The notes beneath the pieces were generated by a model. It saw nothing but the letters and a program-made list of their open reading frames with translations, was not told where the DNA came from and ran no database searches. From the NCBI RefSeq assembly GCF_900110685.1, contig NZ_FOES01000011.1, positions 1-64,000 of the forward strand: DNA of 64,000 nt. The letters run 5' to 3'. This document shows positions 27,866 to 36,170 of this stretch, one piece after another. Source of the stretch: Piscibacillus halophilus. Its GTDB lineage: Bacteria > Bacillota > Bacilli > Bacillales > Alkalibacillaceae. Numbering within the stretch: position 1 is the first letter of the stretch; each line of letters begins with the position of its first letter. The position numbers and the translations under genes were made by a program.

Positions 27866-29002
27866 ATGTCCATTTCCTTTCATCATCATGACTTTACCAT
27901 TACATATGCTGGCGAAACAAGGCAATTCCTCCGAAAGGAATTTGCCCTACTTCAATACTTATATCAACACGCTAATCAAGCTTTCACACGTGATCAATTA
28001 TTAGAAGCTGTTTGGCCTTTAGAATTCCCATCAGACCGTACAGTTGATGATCATGTTTATCGTTTAAGAAAAAAATTAAAAGGATGGGAACATGTACTGA
28101 CCGTTGAAACAGTAAAAGGTTATGGCTATAAGCTTGTAATCCACATAAATGAGCCTAAGTCGCTCTTATCACATGACCCCGAATTTAAACAATTAACCAT
28201 GAATTTATTTAGTAAATACCACTTATATGGTCACGGGAATGCGTTGAATACTTTAACCACTCAAAACGAACTTGGTGTGGAATTTGAAGATATGAAAATA
28301 TATTTATCCTATATGCGTGGTGACATTTGGGAATGTGTTCATTCAAATGAATTGGCCTTTTCAGATAAGGCATTATATTTATTTTTCATCTATACCTTTA
28401 TCACCACTAAAAAGGATAAAGTGATCGATTATTTGGAAAAAGCTTTAGATCAAAAAGTTTTTTCTGAGCTTACTGTTGAAGAAGCCACGATCTTATTACC
28501 AACCATGATATACATCCTAACCGATCATCTAGACAGAGCCCATAGACAATTAACATTTGCTGAAAATCAAATAACAGATGAGAATCATGGGTTTTACCCG
28601 TTTCATCAACTAATTCGCATGATGTATAGCTTATCGACAGGTAATGATGAGTGTTTTATTGAGAAAAAGAAGCACATGGATGAATTTTTTAAACATAAAC
28701 CACTTCAACGTGAATTGGGGATTTTTTACTTAATAAAAGGATTATTTTTAATCAAAAAACAACAATATGAAATGGGTCAAGAAGACATTTATAAAGGGTT
28801 ACAAATCACCCAACAAACGCAATTCAAATCACATATTATGCTTTTTCATCGTGTATGTTTATTTTATTTAGAACATTATATTGAGGATTCTAAGTTAGAA
28901 ACTGAATTCCGTAAAAATTGGAATCAAATGGCCATGGAATACGATTTTAGAAAACTGGAACAAGAAATCGAAAAACAAATTAAACAAAACTTATACATCT
29001 GA
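27866..29002 (+). CDS. Winged-helix (OmpR/PhoB-type) regulator with helical repeat domain
   Basis: It is a 378-residue cytoplasmic regulator without a receiver domain. Residues 1-100 form an OmpR/PhoB effector domain (FTRDQLLEAVWP, DRTVDDHVYRLRKKL, VETVKGYGYKL). Residues about 110-378 are helical, TPR-like, and probably bind a ligand or partner. It lies 61 bases upstream of an MFS exporter gene on the same strand and is likely its regulator; that is inference. The start has GGGAGG upstream. Confidence 0.82.
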   Translation: MSISFHHHDFTITYAGETRQFLRKEFALLQYLYQHANQAFTRDQLLEAVWPLEFPSDRTVDDHVYRLRKKLKGWEHVLTVETVKGYGYKLVIHINEPKSLLSHDPEFKQLTMNLFSKYHLYGHGNALNTLTTQNELGVEFEDMKIYLSYMRGDIWECVHSNELAFSDKALYLFFIYTFITTKKDKVIDYLEKALDQKVFSELTVEEATILLPTMIYILTDHLDRAHRQLTFAENQITDENHGFYPFHQLIRMMYSLSTGNDECFIEKKKHMDEFFKHKPLQRELGIFYLIKGLFLIKKQQYEMGQEDIYKGLQITQQTQFKSHIMLFHRVCLFYLEHYIEDSKLETEFRKNWNQMAMEYDFRKLEQEIEKQIKQNLYI

Positions 29003-29063
29003 TATTCCTCTGACATCTCTTTTTTAAAATGACAATAAATAAAGTTTAAAAGAGGGATGTCTT

Positions 29064-30320
29064 ATGTCAGAGCTTTCGATTTGGAAAAATGATATTTTTT
29101 TACGTTTGTTTAGTTCATACTTCATTTCAGTTTTAGGCCGCTGGTTCGATATGGTGGCCATTATGATTTTATTTAGCTATGTATGGAAGGCTGACCCGCT
29201 TATCATTGCGCTTATTCCTGTTGCATATGCGTTTCCGCATGCTTTTCTTAGCCAATTTGCAGGCATATTAGCCGACCGTTTTAACAAAGTTAAATTGATG
29301 CTAATTGCGGATATTTCTACTGCTATTTTGACGTTTATCTTGGTTTTAGCTCCAGGTCCATGGACAGCGATAAGTATTGTATTAGTTAGAGCCACTTTAA
29401 CAGTCATTCATTATCCAGCTGAGCAATCTCTCATAAAACATGTTGTACCTAAAGAGCTGATTGTAAAAGCAATTACGTTAAATGGTGCTGCTGATCAATT
29501 CACTAAAATTATTGGACCATTTGTAGGGGCTGCCATAGCTGCGGCTTTATCAGCTAAGCTTTGTATATTATTCAATGGCATTGCTTATATCGTCTCAGCC
29601 ATTATATTAATGACCATTTTAAATAAAAGTCCCGAAACCTCAAAAGGTGAAGAAAGTACATCGCAGGAGCCTTTTTGGAAATTATGGCGAGGAGGCTGGT
29701 CTTATGTACTTAACAGTCGGATATTAGTGGTGAGCTTTTTGTTTTCACTATTGGGTTTTATGGCGATTCAAATGGTCGACATTCAGTTCTCTGTGTTATT
29801 AAGAGAAATTGCTCCTAATCAACCTAGCTTGGTAGGGGCAGTCATTAGTGCGGCAGGTGCTGGAGCATTAACTATGATATTTATTCTAAACAGGTTTAAA
29901 GAGTTTAAATCATATGGATTAATATTGGGAAGCAGTCTCTTTTTTATTGGAGTCGGTTTTGGAGGAGCAGGTTTTTGGTTAAATGGACTACCGAATATGT
30001 TAATCACACTTTTAGGATTCACTGCAGGGATCGGAGCTGGGTTGTTCACCGTAGGACAAAATTATATATTACAACGTGAAACTGATCACACCACTATTGG
30101 TCGGGTATCTGGGATCTTTAGTTCGCTCACCAGTTTAATGGTTCTGATGGCCCCTATTATCGGAGGAAGCTTAGTAACGATATTTGGCGTTAAGTTAGTT
30201 TTTCAAATGATTGGAATCACCCTAACAATTATAGGTGTTTTAGGGATATTATTTAAAAATTTTTTATGGCGAAAGCCTTGTCAAGAACCCTCTCCAACCC
30301 ATTTAAAAGAGACCATTTAA
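29064..30320 (+). CDS. MFS transporter (DHA3-like exporter)
   Basis: It is a 418-residue, 12-segment major facilitator with SYFISVLGRWFDMVAI at the start, GILADRFNKVKLMLIAD (about 75-91) as loop 2-3, and EQSLIKHVVPKELIVKA, typical of the DHA3/macrolide-efflux branch. The start follows AAGAGGGATG. It is paired with the winged-helix regulator upstream. The substrate is probably a toxic compound or a self-made metabolite. Confidence 0.85.
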   Translation: MSELSIWKNDIFLRLFSSYFISVLGRWFDMVAIMILFSYVWKADPLIIALIPVAYAFPHAFLSQFAGILADRFNKVKLMLIADISTAILTFILVLAPGPWTAISIVLVRATLTVIHYPAEQSLIKHVVPKELIVKAITLNGAADQFTKIIGPFVGAAIAAALSAKLCILFNGIAYIVSAIILMTILNKSPETSKGEESTSQEPFWKLWRGGWSYVLNSRILVVSFLFSLLGFMAIQMVDIQFSVLLREIAPNQPSLVGAVISAAGAGALTMIFILNRFKEFKSYGLILGSSLFFIGVGFGGAGFWLNGLPNMLITLLGFTAGIGAGLFTVGQNYILQRETDHTTIGRVSGIFSSLTSLMVLMAPIIGGSLVTIFGVKLVFQMIGITLTIIGVLGILFKNFLWRKPCQEPSPTHLKETI

Positions 30321-30332
30321 TTTGAATCACAA

Positions 30333-30462
30333 ACCTCCTTGGATTAGGAGGTGTTATTTTTGTTTTGAAATTTTCTGTCTTTTTTGTAAAAGCCATCCTT
30401 TCTTTAATGAACAATCAAAGAAAAGACTCGATCATTCTTTTTGTGATGGCTTTTATTTACAT
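30333..30462 (+). terminator. Two successive terminator-like hairpins after the MFS gene
   Basis: The first is ACCTCCT-tggatt-AGGAGGT with TTATTTTTG (30333-30362). The second is AAAAGCCATC...GATGGCTTTT with ATTT (30387-30460). A 63-residue frame across them looks incidental. Confidence 0.7.
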
Positions 30463-30579
30463 AATTGCAACAACTTATATTTTTTTACTGAACATTTAAG
30501 AACAAAAAATTAAGTTTAGTTTATAAAGGATATCGAACCTCCTTGTCGAAACATTTAAGTGGAATAGGAGGTTATTTTT

Positions 30580-31041
30580 ATGAAAAAACGACATGAAGTT
30601 TTATTTAATCAACTTGAAACATATCGTGAGGGGCTATTATTTGATGTCAACGATATAAGTGCAGTTGAGGCAGAAATCGTACCAGAAGGGTTTAACAACA
30701 ATATTCGCTGGAACTTAGGCCATGTTTATCTAGACCAATATATGTGGATTAAGGTGTTAACTAAAGATGACTTGTATCCTGAATCGTTTAACCAGTGGTT
30801 TGGTTTTGGTACGAACCCTTCTGACTTTGATGAGAACACACCTTCATTTGAAGAACTAAAGCAATTATTAAAAGAACAGACAAACAAAATTAAAGACATG
30901 TATGGTGATCGTCTAGAAGAAGAGTTCCCTCCAACCGAAATGGGAATGTTTGCAATCGAACAAGTATTAAGTCGGACTATTTTTCATGAAGGCATGCACA
31001 CTCAAGCCATTAACGACTTAAAAAAGTTTATTCGTAAATAA
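30580..31041 (+). CDS. DinB family protein
   Basis: It is a 153-residue four-helix DinB-superfamily protein. Candidate metal ligands are His48 in RWNLGHVYLDQY, and the two His in RTIFHEGMHTQAI near the C terminus (about 137 and 141). This is the second DinB gene of the window, and its sequence differs greatly from the one at 2.4 kb. The start follows AGGAGG. It lies between two MFS exporter genes. Confidence 0.82.
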   Translation: MKKRHEVLFNQLETYREGLLFDVNDISAVEAEIVPEGFNNNIRWNLGHVYLDQYMWIKVLTKDDLYPESFNQWFGFGTNPSDFDENTPSFEELKQLLKEQTNKIKDMYGDRLEEEFPPTEMGMFAIEQVLSRTIFHEGMHTQAINDLKKFIRK

Positions 31042-31108
31042 CCTTGGTAGGACAAATAAAAATGAAATTTTTAGAGGTCCAGATCTTTGTTTTAAAAAAG
31101 CTTGGGAT

Positions 31109-32338
31109 GTGTCCATATTGAATTCTTTATTGAAAAATCGTTCCTTTATCTCGGTCTGGCTAGGTAATGGCGTACCAGAACTGGGCGGAGCATTTGGAAC
31201 GTTTTGCATGTCTATTTTAGTCTATCGACTAACTGGATCCCCATTTGCTCTTGGAAGCATGTGGATCCTATATTATGCAACATCCTTAATTCTTCAACTG
31301 ATCATTGGGCCGTATATCGATCGTTGGAGCCGAAAATGGATTATGGTATTGACTCAATGGACGAGAGGGATCATTTTTCTATTGCCCTTATTAGCTTTAG
31401 CAATGGGTCAACTTGAAGTTTGGCAGCTGTATGGTGTTCAAATTTTAATAGGGATAATTACACCTCTTTACGTACCAGCTAACCAGGCTATAACGCCGAC
31501 GATAGTCAATAAAGAACAGTTGGCGACTGCGAATGGGTATCTTGAAAGTACCGTACGTGTTATGACGGTTGTAGCTCCCATTGGCGCTGGTGTTGTCGTC
31601 CAATACTTAAGTGTTGAGCTGACGTTAGCAATGGTTAGCACATTACTTTTATTGAGCGGCTTTTTAATCTTACAAGTTCAGGAAAAACGAGGTCCAAGAG
31701 ACATTCGTAAACCTTGGATTCAAGAATTTGTGGAAGGAACATCATTCTTTTTTACTCAAAAAATGATTGTTTGGCTTGGAATTTTTGTAGGTTTTGTTCA
31801 ACTTGGAGTCGGTGTCACGATTGTCATTAGGATCCCTTATATTATTGATGTACTCTCTGGAACTGAATTCCACTATGGTCTATTCCTTGCAGGGTTTCCA
31901 ATTGGTTATGTCATTGGAACATTACTAATCGGATATATTAAAATCAACAGTCGTCGCCTTCTCATGCTTGGCGCTTTATTTATAGGTGGTATGACGTTTA
32001 TCGCTCTCGGTTTAAACCATAGTATTTACTTGGCCATTTTTACTGAAAGTATTGGCGGAGTTATGATGGCAATTTTTAGTATTCACAATATTACGCTTGT
32101 TCAACAGGTTGTCCCAAACCGATTAATGGGAAAAGTCGTCTCCGTCAGAATGTTAATTGTGCGTGGCGCTATGCTACTCGGTTTGATGATGGGAAGTGTA
32201 TTTAGTGAACTGTACGGCATCCGACCTATGTATTTCATGATCGGTGGCATTATTTGTTTAACTTCTTTATTGGGTATTCTGCTTCCATACTTTAAATTTA
32301 TAGACGAAAAACCTCATGACGAAAAACTCGCCTCGTGA
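31109..32338 (+). CDS. MFS transporter (DHA3-like exporter)
   Basis: It is a 409-residue major facilitator with FISVWLGNGVPELGGAFGT, IGPYIDRWSRKWIMVLTQW (loop 2-3) and PANQAITPTIVNKEQLATAN, the last being usual in the DHA3 branch. Translation probably starts at GTG 31109, where only a weak GGGA site is visible. It lies 67 bases after the DinB gene, perhaps co-transcribed. The substrate is unknown. Confidence 0.82.
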   Translation: MSILNSLLKNRSFISVWLGNGVPELGGAFGTFCMSILVYRLTGSPFALGSMWILYYATSLILQLIIGPYIDRWSRKWIMVLTQWTRGIIFLLPLLALAMGQLEVWQLYGVQILIGIITPLYVPANQAITPTIVNKEQLATANGYLESTVRVMTVVAPIGAGVVVQYLSVELTLAMVSTLLLLSGFLILQVQEKRGPRDIRKPWIQEFVEGTSFFFTQKMIVWLGIFVGFVQLGVGVTIVIRIPYIIDVLSGTEFHYGLFLAGFPIGYVIGTLLIGYIKINSRRLLMLGALFIGGMTFIALGLNHSIYLAIFTESIGGVMMAIFSIHNITLVQQVVPNRLMGKVVSVRMLIVRGAMLLGLMMGSVFSELYGIRPMYFMIGGIICLTSLLGILLPYFKFIDEKPHDEKLAS

Positions 32339-32397
32339 TGTTTAGATTAATTTGGGGGTGGCAATATATCTATATAACCTATTAAGGAGGTATGGAT

Positions 32398-32733
32398 GTG
32401 AGCCACGAAAAATACGCCCAAGTCATACAAGCTTTACACGAATGTATGGAAGCATGTAATCATTGTTACTCAGCATGCCTTCAAGAATCGGACTTAGAGC
32501 AAATGATTGAATGTGTAAGATTAGACCGTGAATGCGCAGACATTTGTTCAAATTTTGAACAAGCTCTAACCCTTGATACTCAGTTCGTAAATGAATACGC
32601 CCAACTTTGCGCTTCTGTTTGCCGTGCTTGTGGTGATGAATGTGCCAAACACGACCATGATCACTGCCAACAATGCGCTGAAGCTTGCCGTAAATGCGCT
32701 AATGAATGTGAAAAATTGATTGAATACGCATAG
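32398..32733 (+). CDS. Four-helix-bundle copper-binding (Csp/DUF326) protein
   Basis: It is a 111-residue Cys-rich protein of the copper-storage type. Cysteines are arranged along helices as CMEACNHCYSAC, CVRLDRECADIC, CASVCRACGDEC and CQQCAEACRKCANEC, about 18 in all, and should line the inside of a four-helix bundle holding many Cu(I) ions. It lacks a Tat signal, so it is the cytosolic form. The start was set at GTG 32398, seven bases after AAGGAGG; the ATG at 32392 is too close to it. A convergent terminator follows. Confidence 0.9.
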   Translation: MSHEKYAQVIQALHECMEACNHCYSACLQESDLEQMIECVRLDRECADICSNFEQALTLDTQFVNEYAQLCASVCRACGDECAKHDHDHCQQCAEACRKCANECEKLIEYA

Positions 32734-32767
32734 AAAGAGCTCCAGTTCTGCACTGGAGCTCTTTCTT
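32732..32767. terminator. Bidirectional terminator
   Basis: AGAAAGAGCTCCAGT / ACTGGAGCTCTTTCT overlaps both convergent stop codons. Confidence 0.88.
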
Positions 32768-32939
32768 AATCTTCCTTCCCTTTAGCACGATCAATCGTAC
32801 CCTCGTGATAACCATCTGAAACCTGCTCATGTGTTTCAGCAAGACCTTCCTCTAATTGAGTGTGTCCCTCATAATCCGAAGGCTCATAATTCTTCTCGGC
32901 TACTTTGTTTTCTTCTTGTTGCTTTTTCTTCTTACTCAT
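32766..32939 (-). CDS. DUF4025 (YozQ-like) small protein
   Basis: This 57-residue protein has a Lys/Gln/Glu-rich start (MSKKKKQQEENKVAEK) followed by NYEPSDYEGHTQLEEGLAET, HEQVSDGYHEGTIDRA, which matches the DUF4025 family of Bacilli. It is hydrophilic with no signal. GGAGG lies 6 bases upstream of the ATG. The function is unknown, and the small size is normal for the family. Confidence 0.82.
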   Translation of the reverse strand: MSKKKKQQEENKVAEKNYEPSDYEGHTQLEEGLAETHEQVSDGYHEGTIDRAKGKED

Positions 32940-32990
32940 ACTCAACCTCCATTCATATTCTTATTATGAACAGATATTGAGTTCATACAC

Positions 32991-33128
32991 CTAGGCTGAG
33001 TTATTAACATTATATTCGATATGCGTTTCCCAATAATAAACCTGCGGTAATCTATAATAAATCCAGTACTCCTTCAACATCGAAGCACCAACAAAAGAGA
33101 CCATTTGCCAGTCAATATGTCTAAGCAT
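32991..33128 (-). CDS. Small aromatic-rich peptide, unknown
   Basis: A 45-residue frame (MLRHIDWQMVSFVGASMLK, then EYWIYYRLPQVYYWETHIEY) is preceded by AAAGGAGAGG. ATG 33128 is preferred over 33134, which abuts the ribosome binding site. It is rich in Tyr and Trp (11 of 45). I do not recognise it. The ribosome binding site and residue make-up support translation; conservation is unknown. Confidence 0.45.
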   Translation of the reverse strand: MLRHIDWQMVSFVGASMLKEYWIYYRLPQVYYWETHIEYNVNNSA

Positions 33129-33176
33129 TCCCATCCTCTCCTTTATAAAGAAATATGTTAGAGAGAGGTTGTCTTA

Positions 33177-33302
33177 TTCAGTATAATCAGCATTTTGTTT
33201 AGTATGAATGGAATTTTATTTAGTATGAAGCTTAAAAAGTTTAGTATGAACTTAAAAAAGTTTAGTATAAGAATTATAAACTTGAGTATAAATCCGAACA
33301 TA
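33177..33302. repeat. Array A: six 21-bp units with core TTTAGTATGAA
   Basis: Six units start at 33177, 33198, 33219, 33240, 33261 and 33282, each exactly 21 bp. The conserved core is TTTAGTATGAA (variants TTCAGTATAAT, TTTAGTATAAG, TTGAGTATAAA), and the remaining 10 bases vary. It lies between a leftward small gene and the LLM oxidoreductase gene. Confidence 0.9.
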
Positions 33303-33381
33303 ACTGATTCTCGTTTCCAAGTCGTTGAAATTAACTTGAATAACAGATTGAGTTATCATAAATTATGGTACCAATTCTAAA

Positions 33382-33549
33382 TTAGAGAATAAATGTAAAT
33401 CAAAAGATAATAAACATTAGAAATTAGATAATAAAATTTTAATTTTGGATAATAAATTTCATGAATTAGATTATAAAGCTCTAATTTTAAATAATAAAAT
33501 CCAAAAAACAGATAATAAATTCTCCAATTTAGATAATAAAACAAAGAAG
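33382..33549. repeat. Array B: eight 21-bp units with core TTAGATAATAAA
   Basis: Eight units start at 33382, 33403, 33424, 33445, 33466, 33487, 33508 and 33529, all exactly 21 bp apart. The core is TTAGATAATAAA with one to three changes per unit, and the other 9 bases vary. The array ends 15 bases before the start codon of the LLM oxidoreductase gene. In one frame it reads as heptads of the type LDNKxxx, but the second unit has an in-frame stop, so coding is doubtful. Confidence 0.9.
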
Positions 33550-33564
33550 GTTGGGATTCTTCAT

Positions 33565-34620
33565 ATGGAACAATATCGTATAGATCCGAACAATGGCCTT
33601 GAATTTGGCTTATATACTTTAGGGGATCACCTACCAGATCCTAATTCAGGTGAACGAATTTCTGCGGAGCAGCGAATTCATGAGATTATTGAATTAGCAA
33701 AACTTGCTGAACAAGCGGGGATTGATTTTTTCAGTGTCGGTGAAAGCCATCAGGATTTCTTTACGACACAGGCTCATACGGTCGTGTTAGCAGCGATTGC
33801 ACAAGCGACGGAAAAGATTAAAATCTCAAGCTCATCTACGATTATTAGCACGCTGGATCCTGTCCGGGCGTATGAAGATTTTGCAACGCTTGATCTGATT
33901 TCAAAAGGCCGTGCTGAAATTGTGGCTGGTCGTGCATCACGTGTTGGAAACTTTGACCTATTAGGCTACAGCTTAAAAGATTACGAAGATCTGTTTGAAG
34001 AAAAATTTGATTTACTCCTTCAAATTAATGAAAACGAAATCGTTAATTGGGAAGGCAAATATCGAGCACCGCTTCGTAATGCCAAAGTTCTACCACGTCC
34101 GAAAAATGGCTCTATGCCGATATGGCGTGCAGTTGGGGGAACACCCGCAAGTGCACGTAAAGCAGGCTATGCTGGTGTTCCGATGTACTTAGCTCATCTA
34201 GGTGGTCCTGCTACCATTTTCAAACGTTCTATTGACGCTTACCGTGATGCCTTAGAAAGCAGAGGGTTTGATCCAGCTGATTTTCCCGTTTCAACTGCAG
34301 GCTTTTTCTATACTGCGGAAACGACCCAACAAGCCCAGCGTGAGACTTATCCTCATATCAATGAAGGAATGAAGCGCACTAACGGCCAAGGCTTTCCAAA
34401 GCAACACTTCGCCCAAGGAGCTGACCCGCGCGATGTGATGAACATCGGTAGCCCGCAAGAGGTCATTGAAAAAATCTTATATCAACATGAACTTTTTGGT
34501 CACCAACGTTATATCGCTCAGATGGATTTTGGTGGAGTGACCTTTGATCGGTTAAAACGAAACATCGATACCATTGGTTCAGAAGTGCTGCCAGCAATTC
34601 GAAAGTATACGAAGAAGTAG
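33565..34620 (+). CDS. LLM class flavin-dependent oxidoreductase
   Basis: It is a luciferase-like (bacterial luciferase-fold) monooxygenase of about 351 residues that probably uses FMNH2 to oxidise a small substrate. Typical blocks are AEQAGIDFFSVGESH, ISSSSTIISTLDPVRAYEDF, GRAEIVAGRASR and PIWRAVGGTPASARKAGYAG. The start MEQYRIDPNN at 33565 matches family N termini. The open frame continues upstream into array B, and the ribosome binding site is poor (AGAAGG, 14 bases away). The FMN reductase gene follows at 11 bases. Confidence 0.87.
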   Translation: MEQYRIDPNNGLEFGLYTLGDHLPDPNSGERISAEQRIHEIIELAKLAEQAGIDFFSVGESHQDFFTTQAHTVVLAAIAQATEKIKISSSSTIISTLDPVRAYEDFATLDLISKGRAEIVAGRASRVGNFDLLGYSLKDYEDLFEEKFDLLLQINENEIVNWEGKYRAPLRNAKVLPRPKNGSMPIWRAVGGTPASARKAGYAGVPMYLAHLGGPATIFKRSIDAYRDALESRGFDPADFPVSTAGFFYTAETTQQAQRETYPHINEGMKRTNGQGFPKQHFAQGADPRDVMNIGSPQEVIEKILYQHELFGHQRYIAQMDFGGVTFDRLKRNIDTIGSEVLPAIRKYTKK

Positions 34621-34631
34621 GAGGATGACAG

Positions 34632-35198
34632 ATGAAAATTGTAGCATTATCAGGCTCACGTGTTGGTTCAAAAACACGAACCGCCATAGACTATACCGTT
34701 CAGGTTCTACAAGACAAGTACCCAGACCACGACGTCACTTTATTGGATTTAGCCGATTATGACATTCAATTTAGTGATGGTCGTAATTACCTTGAATATG
34801 AAGGCGATACCGGCTATGTGACCAAAACGCTTATGGAAGCAGATGCGATTATCATTGGAACGCCTATTTTTCAAGCATCTATTCCGGCAACGTTAAAAAA
34901 CATTTTTGACTTACTTCCGGTAAATGCTTTTCGTGATAAAGTAGTGAGTATGTTAGCAACAGCTGGTTCTCCCAAACATTATTTAATATTAGAAAACCAG
35001 TTAAAACCGATCCTAAGCTATATGAAAGCGCAAATCGTTCAGTCTTATGTCTTTATTGAAGAAGAGGATTTTCAACGAAAAGAAATAATTAACCATGATG
35101 TTCTTTTCCGTTTAGAACGATTAGTAGAAGATACCGTTGTCCTAACTGAAACATACCAACGCATTCGTGATGAAGAGGATGCGAAGTATGATTTTTAA
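34632..35198 (+). CDS. NADPH-dependent FMN reductase
   Basis: It is a 188-residue flavodoxin-fold reductase (SsuE/MsuE-like) that supplies reduced flavin. It has the phosphate loop ALSGSRVGSKTRT at residues 5-17 and IIGTPIFQASIPATLKNIFDLLP at about 75-97. TAGGAGGATGACAG precedes the start, 11 bases after the LLM gene. Together they look like a two-component flavin monooxygenase, perhaps for sulfur compounds. Confidence 0.9.
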   Translation: MKIVALSGSRVGSKTRTAIDYTVQVLQDKYPDHDVTLLDLADYDIQFSDGRNYLEYEGDTGYVTKTLMEADAIIIGTPIFQASIPATLKNIFDLLPVNAFRDKVVSMLATAGSPKHYLILENQLKPILSYMKAQIVQSYVFIEEEDFQRKEIINHDVLFRLERLVEDTVVLTETYQRIRDEEDAKYDF

Positions 35199-35268
35199 TC
35201 ACCGCCATTTGTCCACATTCTTGATGTTATAATGGATAAAACGAATAAGAGAAAAGGCGGAAATTGAA

Positions 35269-36072
35269 ATGAGGCATTTAAGAGCGGGTTATGGTCTAGA
35301 TCGTAATGGGTTTATTGTAAGCGATGTTAGGATCGACAAAATTGATCCTATCTATGAGCCATGTATTCAAGAATCTGTCGAGAGTCTTAGAAATTGGTTT
35401 CATCAACAATTGCATAGTGTTTATCTGTACGGTAGCGTAGCCAGAGGTGATGCCGTTGCCGTTAAGTCAGATTTAGATCTTATCGCTCTGTTTGCTGGCG
35501 AGCTTAGTTCCAACAAGTTGACTGAATTAAAAACGCTTTCGGATGAACTGTCTAAGAAGTATCGTTCCCTAGTTCGGGATGTTGGGATTGCTGTTGCATA
35601 TTACGACTATACAGTTGACCCGGAAAATTATTACGAAAATGCATTTCTTAAGGAATTGTGTGTTTGTGTTTATGGAGAGGATTTAGGGGAACGGTTTGGT
35701 CCTTATAAACTAACATCAGAGATTGCTGATCGCTTCAATGGTGATATTTGTGAGTCCCTTACTAGGGCGCTAAACAGGTTAGAATCAGCTTCCAATCAAG
35801 ACTTCAAGACATATACACAAAACTTCGCACGCAAACTCATTCGAACTTACTATTCCATGGTGATGGTACGTTCTCAAGTTTGGACGACACGACTTCACGA
35901 ACAAGCGGAAGTCTTTATCCGCCACTTCCCAGAAAAAGAAGCTATCATTCGCATCCTATTTAATTGGATAGATGAACCGCCGACTGACTATGAATCTGTA
36001 TATGAGTTATTCAAGAGAGAAGGAGAATGGGCTTGTAAGAACTTCGCTCATGAGGCCAATATTTCTCCTTGA
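35269..36072 (+). CDS. Nucleotidyltransferase-domain protein
   Basis: A 267-residue protein has the polymerase-beta-type motif YLYGSVARGDAVAVKSDLDL (about 50-69), with GS and the DxD metal pair Asp65/Asp67. A helical C-terminal domain (about 140-267) resembles aminoglycoside or lincosamide adenylyltransferases. It could modify a small molecule or protein, and resistance is possible but unproven. The gene stands alone, ending in a strong terminator. Confidence 0.78.
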   Translation: MRHLRAGYGLDRNGFIVSDVRIDKIDPIYEPCIQESVESLRNWFHQQLHSVYLYGSVARGDAVAVKSDLDLIALFAGELSSNKLTELKTLSDELSKKYRSLVRDVGIAVAYYDYTVDPENYYENAFLKELCVCVYGEDLGERFGPYKLTSEIADRFNGDICESLTRALNRLESASNQDFKTYTQNFARKLIRTYYSMVMVRSQVWTTRLHEQAEVFIRHFPEKEAIIRILFNWIDEPPTDYESVYELFKREGEWACKNFAHEANISP

Positions 36073-36103
36073 ACTAACAAGAGCTTTCGTCAAACAACAC
36101 AGC

Positions 36104-36140
36104 AAAACGCTTGGATATATCATTAATCCAAGCGTTTTTT
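36104..36140. terminator. Terminator between convergent genes
   Basis: AAAACGCTTGGAT / ATCCAAGCGTTTTTT with a T run. Confidence 0.88.
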
Positions 36141-36170
36141 CGTGTATCAAGCTATTTCCCTTCATTTAAA

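Noticed and set aside
30322-30513. Small Cys-rich frame after the MFS exporter
   Set aside because: It overlaps two terminator hairpins, which explain its sequence.
33195-33380. Open frame of 61 residues reading FSMxxxx heptads through array A
   Set aside because: It is a by-product of the 21-bp period being a multiple of three; no ribosome binding site.
33177-33549. CRISPR array
   Set aside because: Units are 21 bp with an 11-12 bp core; CRISPR repeats and spacers are longer, and no cas genes are in the window.
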